Origin: Trichocoleus desertorum ATA4-8-CV12
GTDB lineage: Bacteria; Cyanobacteriota; Cyanobacteriia; FACHB-46
NCBI GenBank assembly: GCA_019358975.1
Contig: JAHHIL010000030.1
Location: forward strand, 1-60,062
Length of the DNA: 60,062 nt
Direction of reading: 5' to 3'
Positions 1-7,665 of the stretch are shown piece after piece. The notes below the pieces were generated by a model, which searched no databases, was not told the DNA's origin, and saw only the letters and a program-made list of their open reading frames with translations. A program made the position numbers and the translations under genes. Every line of letters begins with the position of its first letter. Within the stretch, counting starts at the first letter, position 1.

Positions 1-21
1 CATCCTTCATCCTTTAACGCC

Positions 22-624
22 ATGTCTTCTCCCCTCTGGCCCTATGTGACTCCTGGCATTCCTGACGATCTGTTCGAGCGACTGCCAGGGATTCCGATGA
101 GCCAACGGGAGGTGCGGTTGTTGCTGGTGTCGCATCTGCGTCTCAAAGCCGATTCGGTATTATGGGATGTTGGGGCGGGCACAGGTACGATTCCGGTAGA
201 GGCAGGGCTGCTCTGTCCCCAAGGGCATATTGTGGCGATCGAGCGAGATGAAGATGTTGTCAGTTTGATTCGACGAAACTGCGATCGCTTCGGGGTCAAC
301 AATGTGGAAATTATCGAAGGGAGTGCGCCTGAGTGCCTCAAAACTATCCAACGTCAGCCCAATCGCGTTTGCCTTGAAGGAGGCCGCTCGGTCAAAGCGA
401 TCCTCAAAGCTGTGTGGTCTCATCTGGCGTTGCAGGGGCGGATTGTGGTGACGGCTTCCAGTTTGGAAGGGTTGTATGCAGCTTCTGAAAGCTTTTCGGA
501 ATTGCAGGTTCGCAATATCGAAGTGGTGCAATCGGCAATGAACCGCTTAGAAAAGCGAGGGATGAATCAAACCTTTGCCTCAGTTGACCCAATTTTTGTC
601 CTTAGCGGTGAGAAGCTAGAGTGA
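22..624 (+). CDS. cbiT: Precorrin-6Y/cobalt-precorrin C15-methyltransferase, decarboxylating (CbiT)
   Basis: SAM-dependent methyltransferase of corrin-ring (cobalamin) synthesis; CbiT methylates C15 and decarboxylates the acetate side chain. The 200-aa protein starts with the family-typical segment ending GIPMSQREVR, followed by the SAM-binding motif DVGAGTGTIPVE (residues about 49-60) and an acidic residue after VAIE that should hold the ribose. Length fits a stand-alone CbiT rather than a CbiE-CbiT fusion. The frame is open back to the window edge, so a start further upstream cannot be excluded, but the ATG at 22 gives the usual N-terminus. The next gene, cdsA, follows after 187 bp on the same strand and probably has its own promoter. 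Confidence 0.88.
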   Translation: MSSPLWPYVTPGIPDDLFERLPGIPMSQREVRLLLVSHLRLKADSVLWDVGAGTGTIPVEAGLLCPQGHIVAIERDEDVVSLIRRNCDRFGVNNVEIIEGSAPECLKTIQRQPNRVCLEGGRSVKAILKAVWSHLALQGRIVVTASSLEGLYAASESFSELQVRNIEVVQSAMNRLEKRGMNQTFASVDPIFVLSGEKLE

Positions 625-667
625 GCTTGAACTTTCGCCGAATTGCTTAAAGTGTGCCAAAGTAATT

Positions 668-686
668 CTTAACCTTCAGCTAACCT
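668..686 (+). promoter_or_regulatory. Candidate two-repeat Pho box upstream of cdsA
   Basis: CTTAACCT (668-675) and GCTAACCT (679-686) are two 8-mers with an 11-bp period, the spacing of cyanobacterial PhoB boxes (PyTTAAPyPy(T/A) repeats separated by 3 bp). The first matches the consensus fully, the second in 6 of 8 positions; no third repeat is visible. The site lies about 125 bp before cdsA. Regulation of cdsA by phosphate is inference. Confidence 0.3.
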
Positions 687-811
687 TATGATTCGGCTCA
701 AGCCTAGACTGAGGCCAGATTGGAGTGTATCCATCAATTCCTCAGTGCCCTGACAAAAGTTCCATACTGGAGGAATTGAGGGGTGAACAATTCATGTAAG
801 ACATCGATCCT

Positions 812-1684
812 ATGCCTTGGTCTCGGATTTTTAGTGGAATTATTGCGATCGCCCTGGCCCTAGCCCTGACTGTAGTAGGGGGCTGGTACTTCACCCTGGC
901 TTTCGGTGTGATCATTTATCTAGGTCAACTAGAATACTTTCAGCTAGTTCGCGCCAAAGGGATTGCTCCTGCGGCTAAGACAACCCTGGTAGTCAGCCAA
1001 GCCTTGTTGGTGCTCTCCACAATGGCTCCCGATTTAGCAGAAGCTGTGTTTCCAGTGGCGGGTACGTTTATTTGTTTCTATCTGCTGTTTCAGCCTAAAT
1101 TTGCCACGATCGCCGATATTTCCGCCTCGATTATGGGCTTGTTCTATGGCGGTTATTTACCGAGTTACTGGGTAAGGTTGCGATCGCTAGGCACCGTCGA
1201 GCACAGCAACCTGCCACTCTGGGGCTACTGGCCCGATAACTGGACTAGTTTGCAAGCACTACCCCAAGGCTTAGTGGTCACTCTCCTGGCATTTTGCTGC
1301 ATCTGGGCCGCTGACATTGGCGCTTACACCTTCGGGAAATTCTTTGGCCGCACTCGCCTCTCAGACATCAGTCCCAAGAAAACTGTAGAAGGTGCCGCTT
1401 TTGGGGTGTTTGGTAGCATTGCTGTCGCTATGACTGGCTCCTGGTGGCTAGATTGGTCCGGGTGGCCCCTAACAGGTTTCGCCTTAGGCTTGCTGATCGG
1501 GATTGCCAGCTTGTTAGGCGACCTCACCGAATCAATGATGAAGCGAGATGCTGGCGTCAAAGATTCCGGGCAGCTAATTCCTGGACATGGCGGTATTCTC
1601 GATCGCGCTGACAGTTATGTGTTTACCGCACCACTGGTCTACTATTTTGTGACTTTGTTGTTGCCGCTTTTGCCCCAGACTTGA
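812..1684 (+). CDS. cdsA: Phosphatidate cytidylyltransferase (CDP-diglyceride synthase)
   Basis: Makes CDP-diacylglycerol from phosphatidic acid and CTP at the cytoplasmic membrane, the branch point to phosphatidylglycerol, the only phospholipid of most cyanobacteria. The 290-aa protein is mostly hydrophobic with about seven to eight membrane segments. The CdsA signature sits at the C-terminus: SMMKRDAGVKDSG followed by LIPGHGGILDRADS, containing the catalytic Asp residues. The ATG at 812 gives an N-terminus that enters the membrane at once. A strong hairpin follows the stop directly. The gene converges with the DUF2993 gene, so that hairpin probably ends both transcripts. Confidence 0.95.
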   Translation: MPWSRIFSGIIAIALALALTVVGGWYFTLAFGVIIYLGQLEYFQLVRAKGIAPAAKTTLVVSQALLVLSTMAPDLAEAVFPVAGTFICFYLLFQPKFATIADISASIMGLFYGGYLPSYWVRLRSLGTVEHSNLPLWGYWPDNWTSLQALPQGLVVTLLAFCCIWAADIGAYTFGKFFGRTRLSDISPKKTVEGAAFGVFGSIAVAMTGSWWLDWSGWPLTGFALGLLIGIASLLGDLTESMMKRDAGVKDSGQLIPGHGGILDRADSYVFTAPLVYYFVTLLLPLLPQT

Positions 1685-1716
1685 AAAAAGAATAATGCTT
1701 TGCATTATTCTTTTTT
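1684..1716. terminator. Bidirectional intrinsic terminator between cdsA and the DUF2993 gene
   Basis: Perfect 15-bp inverted repeat (1684-1698 and 1702-1716) with a TTT loop. The outer stem is A6/T6, so RNA from either strand forms a hairpin ending in a U-tract. It fills the gap between two convergent genes. Confidence 0.85.
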
Positions 1717-1721
1717 GCTTG

Positions 1722-2585
1722 CTATGCTGGCGTCACCATAATGCGACCGCGACAAATTAGGGTGCTGTTTTCTAGGGATAACTCTTCGAGATCAACTTCT
1801 GACCCTAGATCCACTTCAAAGCCGTCTAGATCGCCTAAAGGTAAACCTCGCTTGGCTTGTAGATGAGTGAGCCATTGGGGGCGATCGAGCTGTAAGGTAT
1901 GGCCGTTTTTTAGCTGCAACCCAGTGCGAATCACGATCGGAGTCACGGCTCCGCTGACGGCTATTAGACTGGCACTCAAGGTCAGTTGGCCCGCAGCGAT
2001 AATAATTTGGGAGTTTTGCAAGTTGATGGCTTGGTGACCAGGGAGCGGTGCATCTAAAACGGCTTGGATTTCTGATTTCAGCAGAGTTGCTAGGAATTCG
2101 GCTAAAGCGGTTGCAAGTAAGGGGGCTGACAGCGAAGCATTCAGATCAGCTTCTTCTAGCACTAAGCTGCCTGTAACGGGGATCGGTTCTAGCAAATTCA
2201 GTGGTTTACCCCGCAGAACTTGGCCCAGGTTAATCCGAATATTTTCTCCCACCAGTTGCAAGTGGCTGAGATGCAGCCCTTGGTAGATCGCTTTGTGTGC
2301 CGTGATCCCCACTCTTTGAATCTGTCCCGTTAGGATGCGGCGATCGCCCCCTTCAATTTTGACTTGCAATTCTTCAACTTGCTCCACCTGCGATCGCAAC
2401 CATAGCCGTACTGCGGGCGACAACACCTTACTGATCAGTTGGCTTTGTTTTGCTGCGGTCATGTCGGCTTCTGTGCTTTCAGGGAATGGTGGCTGGGCGG
2501 GATCAGGAGATGGAGAAGCAACCTTAGGAGAACTGGAACTAGAATCCATTGCTTTAGAACTGGGGAAAGGGACAGAAAACACCAC
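1722..2585 (-). CDS. DUF2993 (LmeA-like) phospholipid-binding-type protein
   Basis: A 287-aa cyanobacterial DUF2993 protein. The family has a BPI/TULIP-like lipid-binding fold in actinobacterial LmeA, but its role in cyanobacteria is unknown. The first 45 residues are Ser/Pro-rich and low complexity. The conserved part starts near SQLISKVLSPAVRLWLRSQV and continues with QIQRVGITAHKAIYQGLHLS and the C-terminal DLDGFEVDLGSEVDLEEL. The longest frame begins with GTG at 2585; an ATG at 2549 (275 aa) is an equally good start, and neither has a clear ribosome-binding site. Its position opposite cdsA may reflect a lipid or envelope role, which is inference. Confidence 0.75.
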   Translation of the reverse strand: MVFSVPFPSSKAMDSSSSSPKVASPSPDPAQPPFPESTEADMTAAKQSQLISKVLSPAVRLWLRSQVEQVEELQVKIEGGDRRILTGQIQRVGITAHKAIYQGLHLSHLQLVGENIRINLGQVLRGKPLNLLEPIPVTGSLVLEEADLNASLSAPLLATALAEFLATLLKSEIQAVLDAPLPGHQAINLQNSQIIIAAGQLTLSASLIAVSGAVTPIVIRTGLQLKNGHTLQLDRPQWLTHLQAKRGLPLGDLDGFEVDLGSEVDLEELSLENSTLICRGRIMVTPA

Positions 2586-3354
2586 TAAGCCGTTGTAACG
2601 GTCTGCTCAGACTACAACCTAAGGCTAAAAAGCTGTTCGATAGAACGAGGTGGGGAGCTGCGATCAATGACGTTGGCAGCAGACCAAAAGGTTGCAAAGT
2701 CACTCTTGCATCGTGCAATCTCTACTGCCCAAAAGCTTACAGGAAGGTGGCGAAATTCCCACTATAAGCCTGGGAGCTAAATTGTCATGGTTTCTTAATT
2801 TTTGCTGAGCCTGCTACGGTTGCGATCGCTAAAGGCGATGGATACTTGATCCCCAGCTGTTTATTTATGTCATGAATTCATGACATATGATCCCCGATCG
2901 CCTTGTAAATGCGTAGAAATGCTCAAAATCACCGTTTTTACCCCTTGACCCTAACAAAGCTTTTTTGCAACATATGAGTAACCCAACGATCCCGGCGATC
3001 CCAAATTAATTCTGATTTGCTGATTACTCTCTCAAGCCCACAAGGATTGCAGAAGTAAAACGGGGATCAGTTTATAGATACTTCCTCGCGATCGCGGATC
3101 AATAGCTGGGTGGCTCAGGAATTCGCACAAGGTATTGAGAGGCTTTTAACTCATAATCTGCTTTCGAGCGTAGTCTTTTAAGCCGTTGGCTAGAGCACTA
3201 CCTCACTCGGTTAGTCAGAGTTTGAAATCAAGGGGGACTACAGGTCGAAAGGCAACGATTGTGCAGATTCCACGAGCAGGCATGCATCACTCGTTCATGC
3301 GTCAGTTTATTTAGTGATCTACTTGCCGTCGAAACTATTTGGAGACCATAACCC
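2586..3354. other. 769-bp intergenic region
   Basis: No convincing coding frame. It separates the divergent DUF2993 and DUF4912 genes and should hold both promoters. It contains several HIP1-type sequences and one 20-bp perfect palindrome (separate entry). No standard terminator or RNA family was recognised. Confidence 0.6.
2867..2886. repeat. 20-bp perfect palindrome, candidate operator
   Basis: ATGTCATGAATTCATGACAT is a perfect dyad with no spacer, about 470 bp before the DUF4912 start and 280 bp before the DUF2993 start. The size and symmetry suit a dimeric regulator; the regulator is unknown. Confidence 0.4.
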
Positions 3355-4614
3355 ATGGCTAAGGAACGTCCACCTTTAGAAGAGATGACCCTGCGGCAGC
3401 TGCGTAAAGTGGCTAGCGAATGCAACATTTCTCGCTACAGTCGCATGCGCAAAGATCAACTGCTAGCAGCGATTCAAGAAGTACAACGTACCAAGTTTTC
3501 TCTCAGTCCATCTCGCACGTTGGAGGCACAAGAAGAAGTGGAAGCAGCAAAGTTTGACGTAGGTCAAGAGGACCGTACAGGAGGTTCACTGGCTGCCGTT
3601 GACGAAGGATTGGCAGATCTCCCTGAAGGGTATGGAGAGAGCCGCGTTGTGCTGATGCCTCGCGATCCCCAATGGGCTTACACCTACTGGGATATCCCCA
3701 ATGAGCATAAGGAAGACTTGCGCCGTCAAGGTGGTCAACAGCTAGCTCTGCGTCTCTATGATGTGACAGACATCAGCTTGGAATACCAAAGCCCTCACAG
3801 CATTCAAGAGTATCCTAGCGATGAGTTGGCGCGGGAGTGGTATTTGCCGATTCCCGTGAGCGATCGCGACTATGTAGTAGACATTGGTTATCGCTGTGCG
3901 GATGGTCGCTGGTTGGTGCTAGCTCGTTCTGCCCCAGTACGGGTGCCCCCAGTTTATCCCTCCGACTGGATTGAAGATCAATTCATCACCCTAGCTTGGG
4001 AAGAAGATCTGCGCGATAAGACCTTCCTAGAGCTGATTCCCCCTGCTAAGCGGGCTGCTGCGGCTACAACTGGTTACGGTGCAGGTGCCCCTATCGATGC
4101 TGCTGGCAACCCCATCTACGATGCTATCTTCGGCATGGCGCAAACGACAGAGGCTCAGCGGGTCGCGGGTTCGCTCTACGGCTCGATGCAGCAAGTGCCT
4201 GTACATGAGCAAGCAGTTAGCTCTTATGTCTTCCCGTCTGGTGTGGGTATGTGGGCGCTTCCTACGGCTTCTGGCCTGAATATGTCTGGTGTGGGCATGT
4301 CTGGAGCTGGTTTTGCTTCCGCCCCTCCAATTCGGCCTCGCCAGTTCTGGTTGGTGGCGGATGCAGAACTCATCGTCTACGGTGCCACTGAACCCGATGC
4401 CACAGTAACGATCGGCGGTCGCCCCATCAAGCTCAACCCCGATGGCACGTTCCGCTTCCAGATGTCGTTCCAAGATGGCTTGATCGACTACCCCATCATG
4501 GCGGTAGCGTCAGATGGCGAACAAACGCGATCGGTTCACATGAAGCTCACTCGCGAAACCCCATCTCGCAATACCAACACCAAGGAAGAAGCCGTTCCCG
4601 AATGGCTGTCTTAA
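3355..4614 (+). CDS. DUF4912 protein with Rho-N/SAP-like N-terminus
   Basis: A 419-aa conserved cyanobacterial protein of unknown function. Residues 1-45 (MTLRQLRKVASECNISRYSR and a following MRKDQLLAAIQ) look like a Rho N-terminal/SAP-type helix-extended-loop-helix that could bind nucleic acid. The DUF4912 core begins near LPEGYGESRVVLMPRDPQWA (about 91-110), typical for the family, and runs to about residue 225. After a low-complexity Gly/Met/Ala-rich linker the C-terminal part (about 325-400) looks like a small beta domain (ELIVYGATEPDATVTIGGRP). Start is ATG with GGAGA 11-15 nt upstream. The gene stands alone and ends in a terminator. Confidence 0.8.
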   Translation: MAKERPPLEEMTLRQLRKVASECNISRYSRMRKDQLLAAIQEVQRTKFSLSPSRTLEAQEEVEAAKFDVGQEDRTGGSLAAVDEGLADLPEGYGESRVVLMPRDPQWAYTYWDIPNEHKEDLRRQGGQQLALRLYDVTDISLEYQSPHSIQEYPSDELAREWYLPIPVSDRDYVVDIGYRCADGRWLVLARSAPVRVPPVYPSDWIEDQFITLAWEEDLRDKTFLELIPPAKRAAAATTGYGAGAPIDAAGNPIYDAIFGMAQTTEAQRVAGSLYGSMQQVPVHEQAVSSYVFPSGVGMWALPTASGLNMSGVGMSGAGFASAPPIRPRQFWLVADAELIVYGATEPDATVTIGGRPIKLNPDGTFRFQMSFQDGLIDYPIMAVASDGEQTRSVHMKLTRETPSRNTNTKEEAVPEWLS

Positions 4615-4641
4615 TTCCCTAAAGTTGCACAACTAGAAAAC

Positions 4642-4675
4642 AAAACCCCTGGTCACGCGATCGGGGGTTTTCTCT
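4642..4675 (+). terminator. Intrinsic terminator after the DUF4912 gene
   Basis: AAAACCCC (4642-4649) pairs with GGGGTTTT (4664-4671), with a 14-nt loop and a T-rich tail (TTTTCTCTTT). It lies 28 nt after the stop codon. Confidence 0.7.
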
Positions 4676-4888
4676 TTAGCGCTACAGTTTAATCTCTAGG
4701 TATTTCCATAGATTAGCAATTTTCACTCACTCAATCATTCACTGAAGAATCTTAGGCTAATCCACAAATATTAAAGCACTAAAAAATATCGAATCTTTGA
4801 ACCTAAACAATTAAAACGAAGATAATACGTGGAAATCACTAAAAGCGTTGGTAAGCAGACAATTTTGTTCTATAAATAGTGAGTTTTT

Positions 4889-5473
4889 ATGAATAATCTG
4901 ATAACTCGTTTCCAAACTCTTATAGATTTTCGCAGAAAAATTGGACAGCCTGTTGAGCAATATTTCTTACCTGGTTTAAGCCGTCAGTATCTTCAGGAAA
5001 AGATTTCGCAATATCCATTCTATTTTCCAGAAGAGTTTATGGAGTTATACACGTGGCGTAACGGAACTAAAGATGAAGACTTTTTAATGTTCAGAGATAT
5101 GGCTTGGTTAAGCCTTGAGAACTCGATTGCTCAGTATGAGTTAATGATGGAAGTGTTTTGGAGTGAAGGCGATAACGAAGAAATTGGATTGGAGCCTGAA
5201 AAGATGTTCCCATTCGCTGCATTCACTGGTTTTAACTTGTACTTGAGCTATCCAGGACAGAGGATGTGCCCAAACATAGAGCTTCCCATCATTTGTACAG
5301 GAAAAGGTGCTCTCGACCCTTACTATGACTCATTCACATCTATGTTAGATACGGTTGAGGAGTGGTTCAAAGTTGGTAAACACAATGAGCACTCATGCGA
5401 CGTTGAAGAGAGTCTTGAGCGCGAAATTTGGCGCAAACATAACCCAGAGGTTTTTAGAATTATAGGTTTTTAG
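4889..5473 (+). CDS. SMI1/KNR4 (SUKH)-family-like protein
   Basis: A 194-aa protein. The segment YFPEEFMELYTWRNGT (about 46-61) is the hallmark of the SMI1/KNR4 fold, followed by the acidic region and the LSYPGQRM-type strand seen in these proteins. In bacteria the family is often an immunity protein for polymorphic toxins, but many are solitary and of unknown role. No toxin is visible next to it. Local DNA is AT-rich and lacks HIP1 octamers, unlike its neighbours, which suggests acquisition. The ATG at 4889 follows an AT-rich leader with only a weak ribosome-binding site (GTGAG). Confidence 0.6.
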   Translation: MNNLITRFQTLIDFRRKIGQPVEQYFLPGLSRQYLQEKISQYPFYFPEEFMELYTWRNGTKDEDFLMFRDMAWLSLENSIAQYELMMEVFWSEGDNEEIGLEPEKMFPFAAFTGFNLYLSYPGQRMCPNIELPIICTGKGALDPYYDSFTSMLDTVEEWFKVGKHNEHSCDVEESLEREIWRKHNPEVFRIIGF

Positions 5474-5483
5474 ATGCAAATAC

Positions 5484-5573
5484 GATCGCTCGCTATGGAA
5501 TTGTAGAAGGCGATCGCAGGAGTTTTTGATAGATTGTCCCAGGTGCGATCGCTGAGTTGTAGAGGGCGATGGC
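5484..5573. repeat. HIP1-containing dispersed repeat, copy A
   Basis: Two head-to-tail units of the form GCGATCGCT-N-AGTTGTAGAG-N-GCGAT joined by a T-rich spacer (AGTTTTTGATAGATTGTCCC). The same arrangement recurs at 6097-6178. The units are AT-rich between two GATCGC ends, resembling small cyanobacterial interspersed repeats. Confidence 0.6.
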
Positions 5574-5656
5574 CTGAATAGTTGTGTTGTGGCGCGCAGC
5601 TTGAGGGAAGCGAAGAGTTACCAAAATACTTGTAAAATGATTGCCAAAAGGAAAAT

Positions 5657-5938
5657 ATGCAATACGTCCTCATTATTCACGAAGTTGAAGATTACGCCGC
5701 ATGGAAAACAGTTTTCGATAATGCAGCACAAATCCGGAAAGAAGCTGGAGAACTTAGTTATCAATTACTCAGGTTTGAAAACAACGAAAACAACATTGTG
5801 CATTTTTCACACTGGAATTCACTGCAAAATGCAAAGAACTTCTTCGAGTCCGAGCGATTGGTAGAAATCCGCAAGCAAGCTGGGGTCAAAGCGCCCACAT
5901 TTGTCTATTTAGACGAGATTGAAAATGGCATTTTATGA
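5657..5938 (+). CDS. Small ABM-like (dimeric alpha/beta barrel) protein
   Basis: A 93-aa protein starting MQYVLIIHEVEDYAAWKTVF. The start, the aromatic W near residue 21 and the later HFSHWNSLQNAKNFFES pattern match antibiotic-biosynthesis-monooxygenase/EthD-like ferredoxin folds, which form homodimers and often act on small organic molecules. No catalytic residue can be assigned, so a substrate cannot be named. GGAAAAT upstream is a plausible ribosome-binding site (AAAGGAAAATATG). The gene is bracketed by two copies of the HIP1-containing repeat. Confidence 0.55.
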   Translation: MQYVLIIHEVEDYAAWKTVFDNAAQIRKEAGELSYQLLRFENNENNIVHFSHWNSLQNAKNFFESERLVEIRKQAGVKAPTFVYLDEIENGIL

Positions 5939-6096
5939 TGACATATAAAATGGAGTGTTTGCTTCATCATTTTCAGCATATGTTTAGCATCGCGCTTTGC
6001 TTCTCGCATTCAACACGGGATACTTAATAACCTCGGCACAAAAAAGCGCTGCAAGTCTTCGGTGGGGACTTAACCGGAAATCAATTGATGAGATGA

Positions 6097-6178
6097 GATC
6101 GCTGGATTGTAGAGAGTGAGAGCAGTAGTTTTTTATGATTTGCCAGCGTGCGATCGCTAAGTTGTAGAGAGCGATCAC
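6097..6178. repeat. HIP1-containing dispersed repeat, copy B
   Basis: Same layout as the copy at 5484-5573: GATCGCTGGATTGTAGAGAG, a T-rich spacer (AGTTTTTTATGATTTGCCAG), then GCGATCGCTAAGTTGTAGAG-AGCGATC. It ends 22 bp beyond the stop codon of the DUF5615 gene, in the 3' intergenic region. Confidence 0.6.
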
Positions 6179-6200
6179 TGCTCCTGGGAGTAGAGCTGCT

Positions 6201-6533
6201 TTAGTACAACTCTAAAGAGTGTAAATCAGGGTTGTCTAAAAGCTCTTGGATGGCTTCTGTTCCAGAACGAATTAGACCTTCGACTTCAATAGTTGGTGCA
6301 TTGCCACAGCGTAGCCATACCACCTTAGGTGGTGCGCCATATAAACGGCTTCTTTCCGCGAAATCTGCATCCTGAGTGACAATACAAAAATCATTTGCTT
6401 TGGCAAATTCCCATACTTCAGTATCAGTCTTTTCTGCTAAATCATGAAATTGAACATGACTGGAATCAGGAAAAATACTGGCTAACCGAGCGACTAACTT
6501 ACGACTTAAATTTTGGTCAAACAGTAGCTTCAA
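6201..6533 (-). CDS. DUF5615 PIN-like toxin component
   Basis: A 110-aa protein of the DUF5615 family, a PIN-related fold usually paired with DUF433. The N-terminal MKLLFDQNLSRKLVARL carries the first conserved Asp (D6). The central IVTQDADFAER has the second acidic cluster (QDADF), and KVVWLRCGN is the family's last core strand. PIN-type proteins are RNases, so this is the presumed toxin. The start is TTG at 6533, overlapping the upstream DUF433 stop by 4 nt (TTGA), which implies translational coupling. Confidence 0.8.
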   Translation of the reverse strand: MKLLFDQNLSRKLVARLASIFPDSSHVQFHDLAEKTDTEVWEFAKANDFCIVTQDADFAERSRLYGAPPKVVWLRCGNAPTIEVEGLIRSGTEAIQELLDNPDLHSLELY

Positions 6534-6778
6534 GCAGCACCTACAGAAGCCACTAAACGATGCTCACGATCAGCCGCAAATTCTAGACAGGCTCGAATAT
6601 CTGCTTCTGTGAGTTCAGGAAAGTCCTCTAGAATCTCAGCATGAGACATTCCAGCCGCTAACCATCCCAGAACATCGTACACAGTAATTCTCATACGTCG
6701 AATACAGGGCTTGCCACCTCGCTTATCTGGCTCGATCGTAATGATATCGCGATAGCTCATGGTGGTTGTGAACCCCAT
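6530..6778 (-). CDS. DUF433 antitoxin
   Basis: An 82-aa DUF433 protein, the presumed DNA-binding antitoxin of the pair. The family pattern is clear: ITIEPDKRGGKPCIRRMRIT, then YDVLGWLAAGMSHAEILEDF (winged-helix-like recognition region) and LTEADIRACLEFAADRE. Start at 6778 is ATG with GGAG 11 nt upstream; a second ATG at 6760 (MSYRD) is possible. It is first in a two-gene operon and, by analogy with other toxin-antitoxin operons, probably represses it. Confidence 0.82.
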   Translation of the reverse strand: MGFTTTMSYRDIITIEPDKRGGKPCIRRMRITVYDVLGWLAAGMSHAEILEDFPELTEADIRACLEFAADREHRLVASVGAA

Positions 6779-6889
6779 AGTAAAAGTGGCTCCTTAAGTC
6801 TAGAGCAGCTTCACTTAGCGCTGCAATGACGCTAGTTGAGGTTAGCTGTTGATTTTTTGAAGAGAATTATAATTAAGGGCGATCGCTAG

Positions 6890-7546
6890 GTGATTGATAG
6901 CGATACATTCAGAATGCTCACACTTTATTCATGCAACATGCGATCGCAACTTTTAGATCATGCTTTACAGCCCACCTTAGACTACACACAGGCAACTTCA
7001 CCATTGGGCATGACTCCAGCGACTTATCGGCGTGGTGGTAAAGGCGCACAAATCCGCTTCAGTATTGTTCCTTGCTCGCTAGGCTTCTTGTTAGTAGCGG
7101 CGACTCCAACAGGTCTTTGTTCCGTTACATTAGGCGATGCAACAGTAACGCTCGAAGCCGCCTTGCGTCAGGAGTTTCCAGCAGGTGAGATGCAACTCGA
7201 TGATTCACACCTGCAAACTTGGACTGAATCGCTTTTGGGATTCTTGGCAGGGCAGGAGCCTCAGTTAGACTTACCCTTGGATGTACCAGGGACGGCGTTT
7301 CAGTGGCGCGTTTGGCAAATCTTGCGCTCTATCGAATATGGTGACACCCGCTCCTACTCACAGGTGGCTGCAATGATGGGACAGCCGCAAGCGGTACGGG
7401 CAGTAGCGCGGGCTTGTGCGACTAACCCAGTCGCTTTGGTGGTGCCTTGCCATCGAGTGCTGCGGAGTGATGGTTCGTTGGGTGGGTTTCGTTGGGGCTT
7501 GGCACGTAAACGAGATTTGCTGGCCCAAGAACGTAAACCTCTATAG
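6890..7546 (+). CDS. Methylated-DNA-protein-cysteine methyltransferase, Ada C-terminal type
   Basis: Suicide enzyme that removes alkyl groups from O6-alkylguanine. The acceptor motif VVPCHRVLRSDGSLGG and the helix AVRAVARACATNPVA are intact. The segment LGMTPATYRRGGKGAQIRFS before the core aligns with the end of the AraC-type helix-turn-helix of E. coli Ada, so this protein looks like the C-terminal part of an Ada protein without the Zn domain and most of the DNA-binding domain. Starts at 6890 (GTG), 6914 (ATG) and 6938 (ATG) are possible, and homology begins only after these. It may be a truncated ada, or a family that evolved to this length. Confidence 0.88.
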   Translation: MIDSDTFRMLTLYSCNMRSQLLDHALQPTLDYTQATSPLGMTPATYRRGGKGAQIRFSIVPCSLGFLLVAATPTGLCSVTLGDATVTLEAALRQEFPAGEMQLDDSHLQTWTESLLGFLAGQEPQLDLPLDVPGTAFQWRVWQILRSIEYGDTRSYSQVAAMMGQPQAVRAVARACATNPVALVVPCHRVLRSDGSLGGFRWGLARKRDLLAQERKPL

Positions 7547-7665
7547 CATCCCATTACCATCCTCAATCCCAAGCTGCGTCACGAGAGCCTGTGACCGACG
7601 GGATTTTCTCAGGCTCACTATAATAGGGGCGATCGCACTCAAGGCTACGAATAGCCAATACAGCT

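Noticed and set aside
5589-5864. 91-aa plus-strand frame over the ABM-like gene
   Set aside because: Same strand, wrong frame; the 93-aa frame has the recognisable fold and ribosome-binding site.
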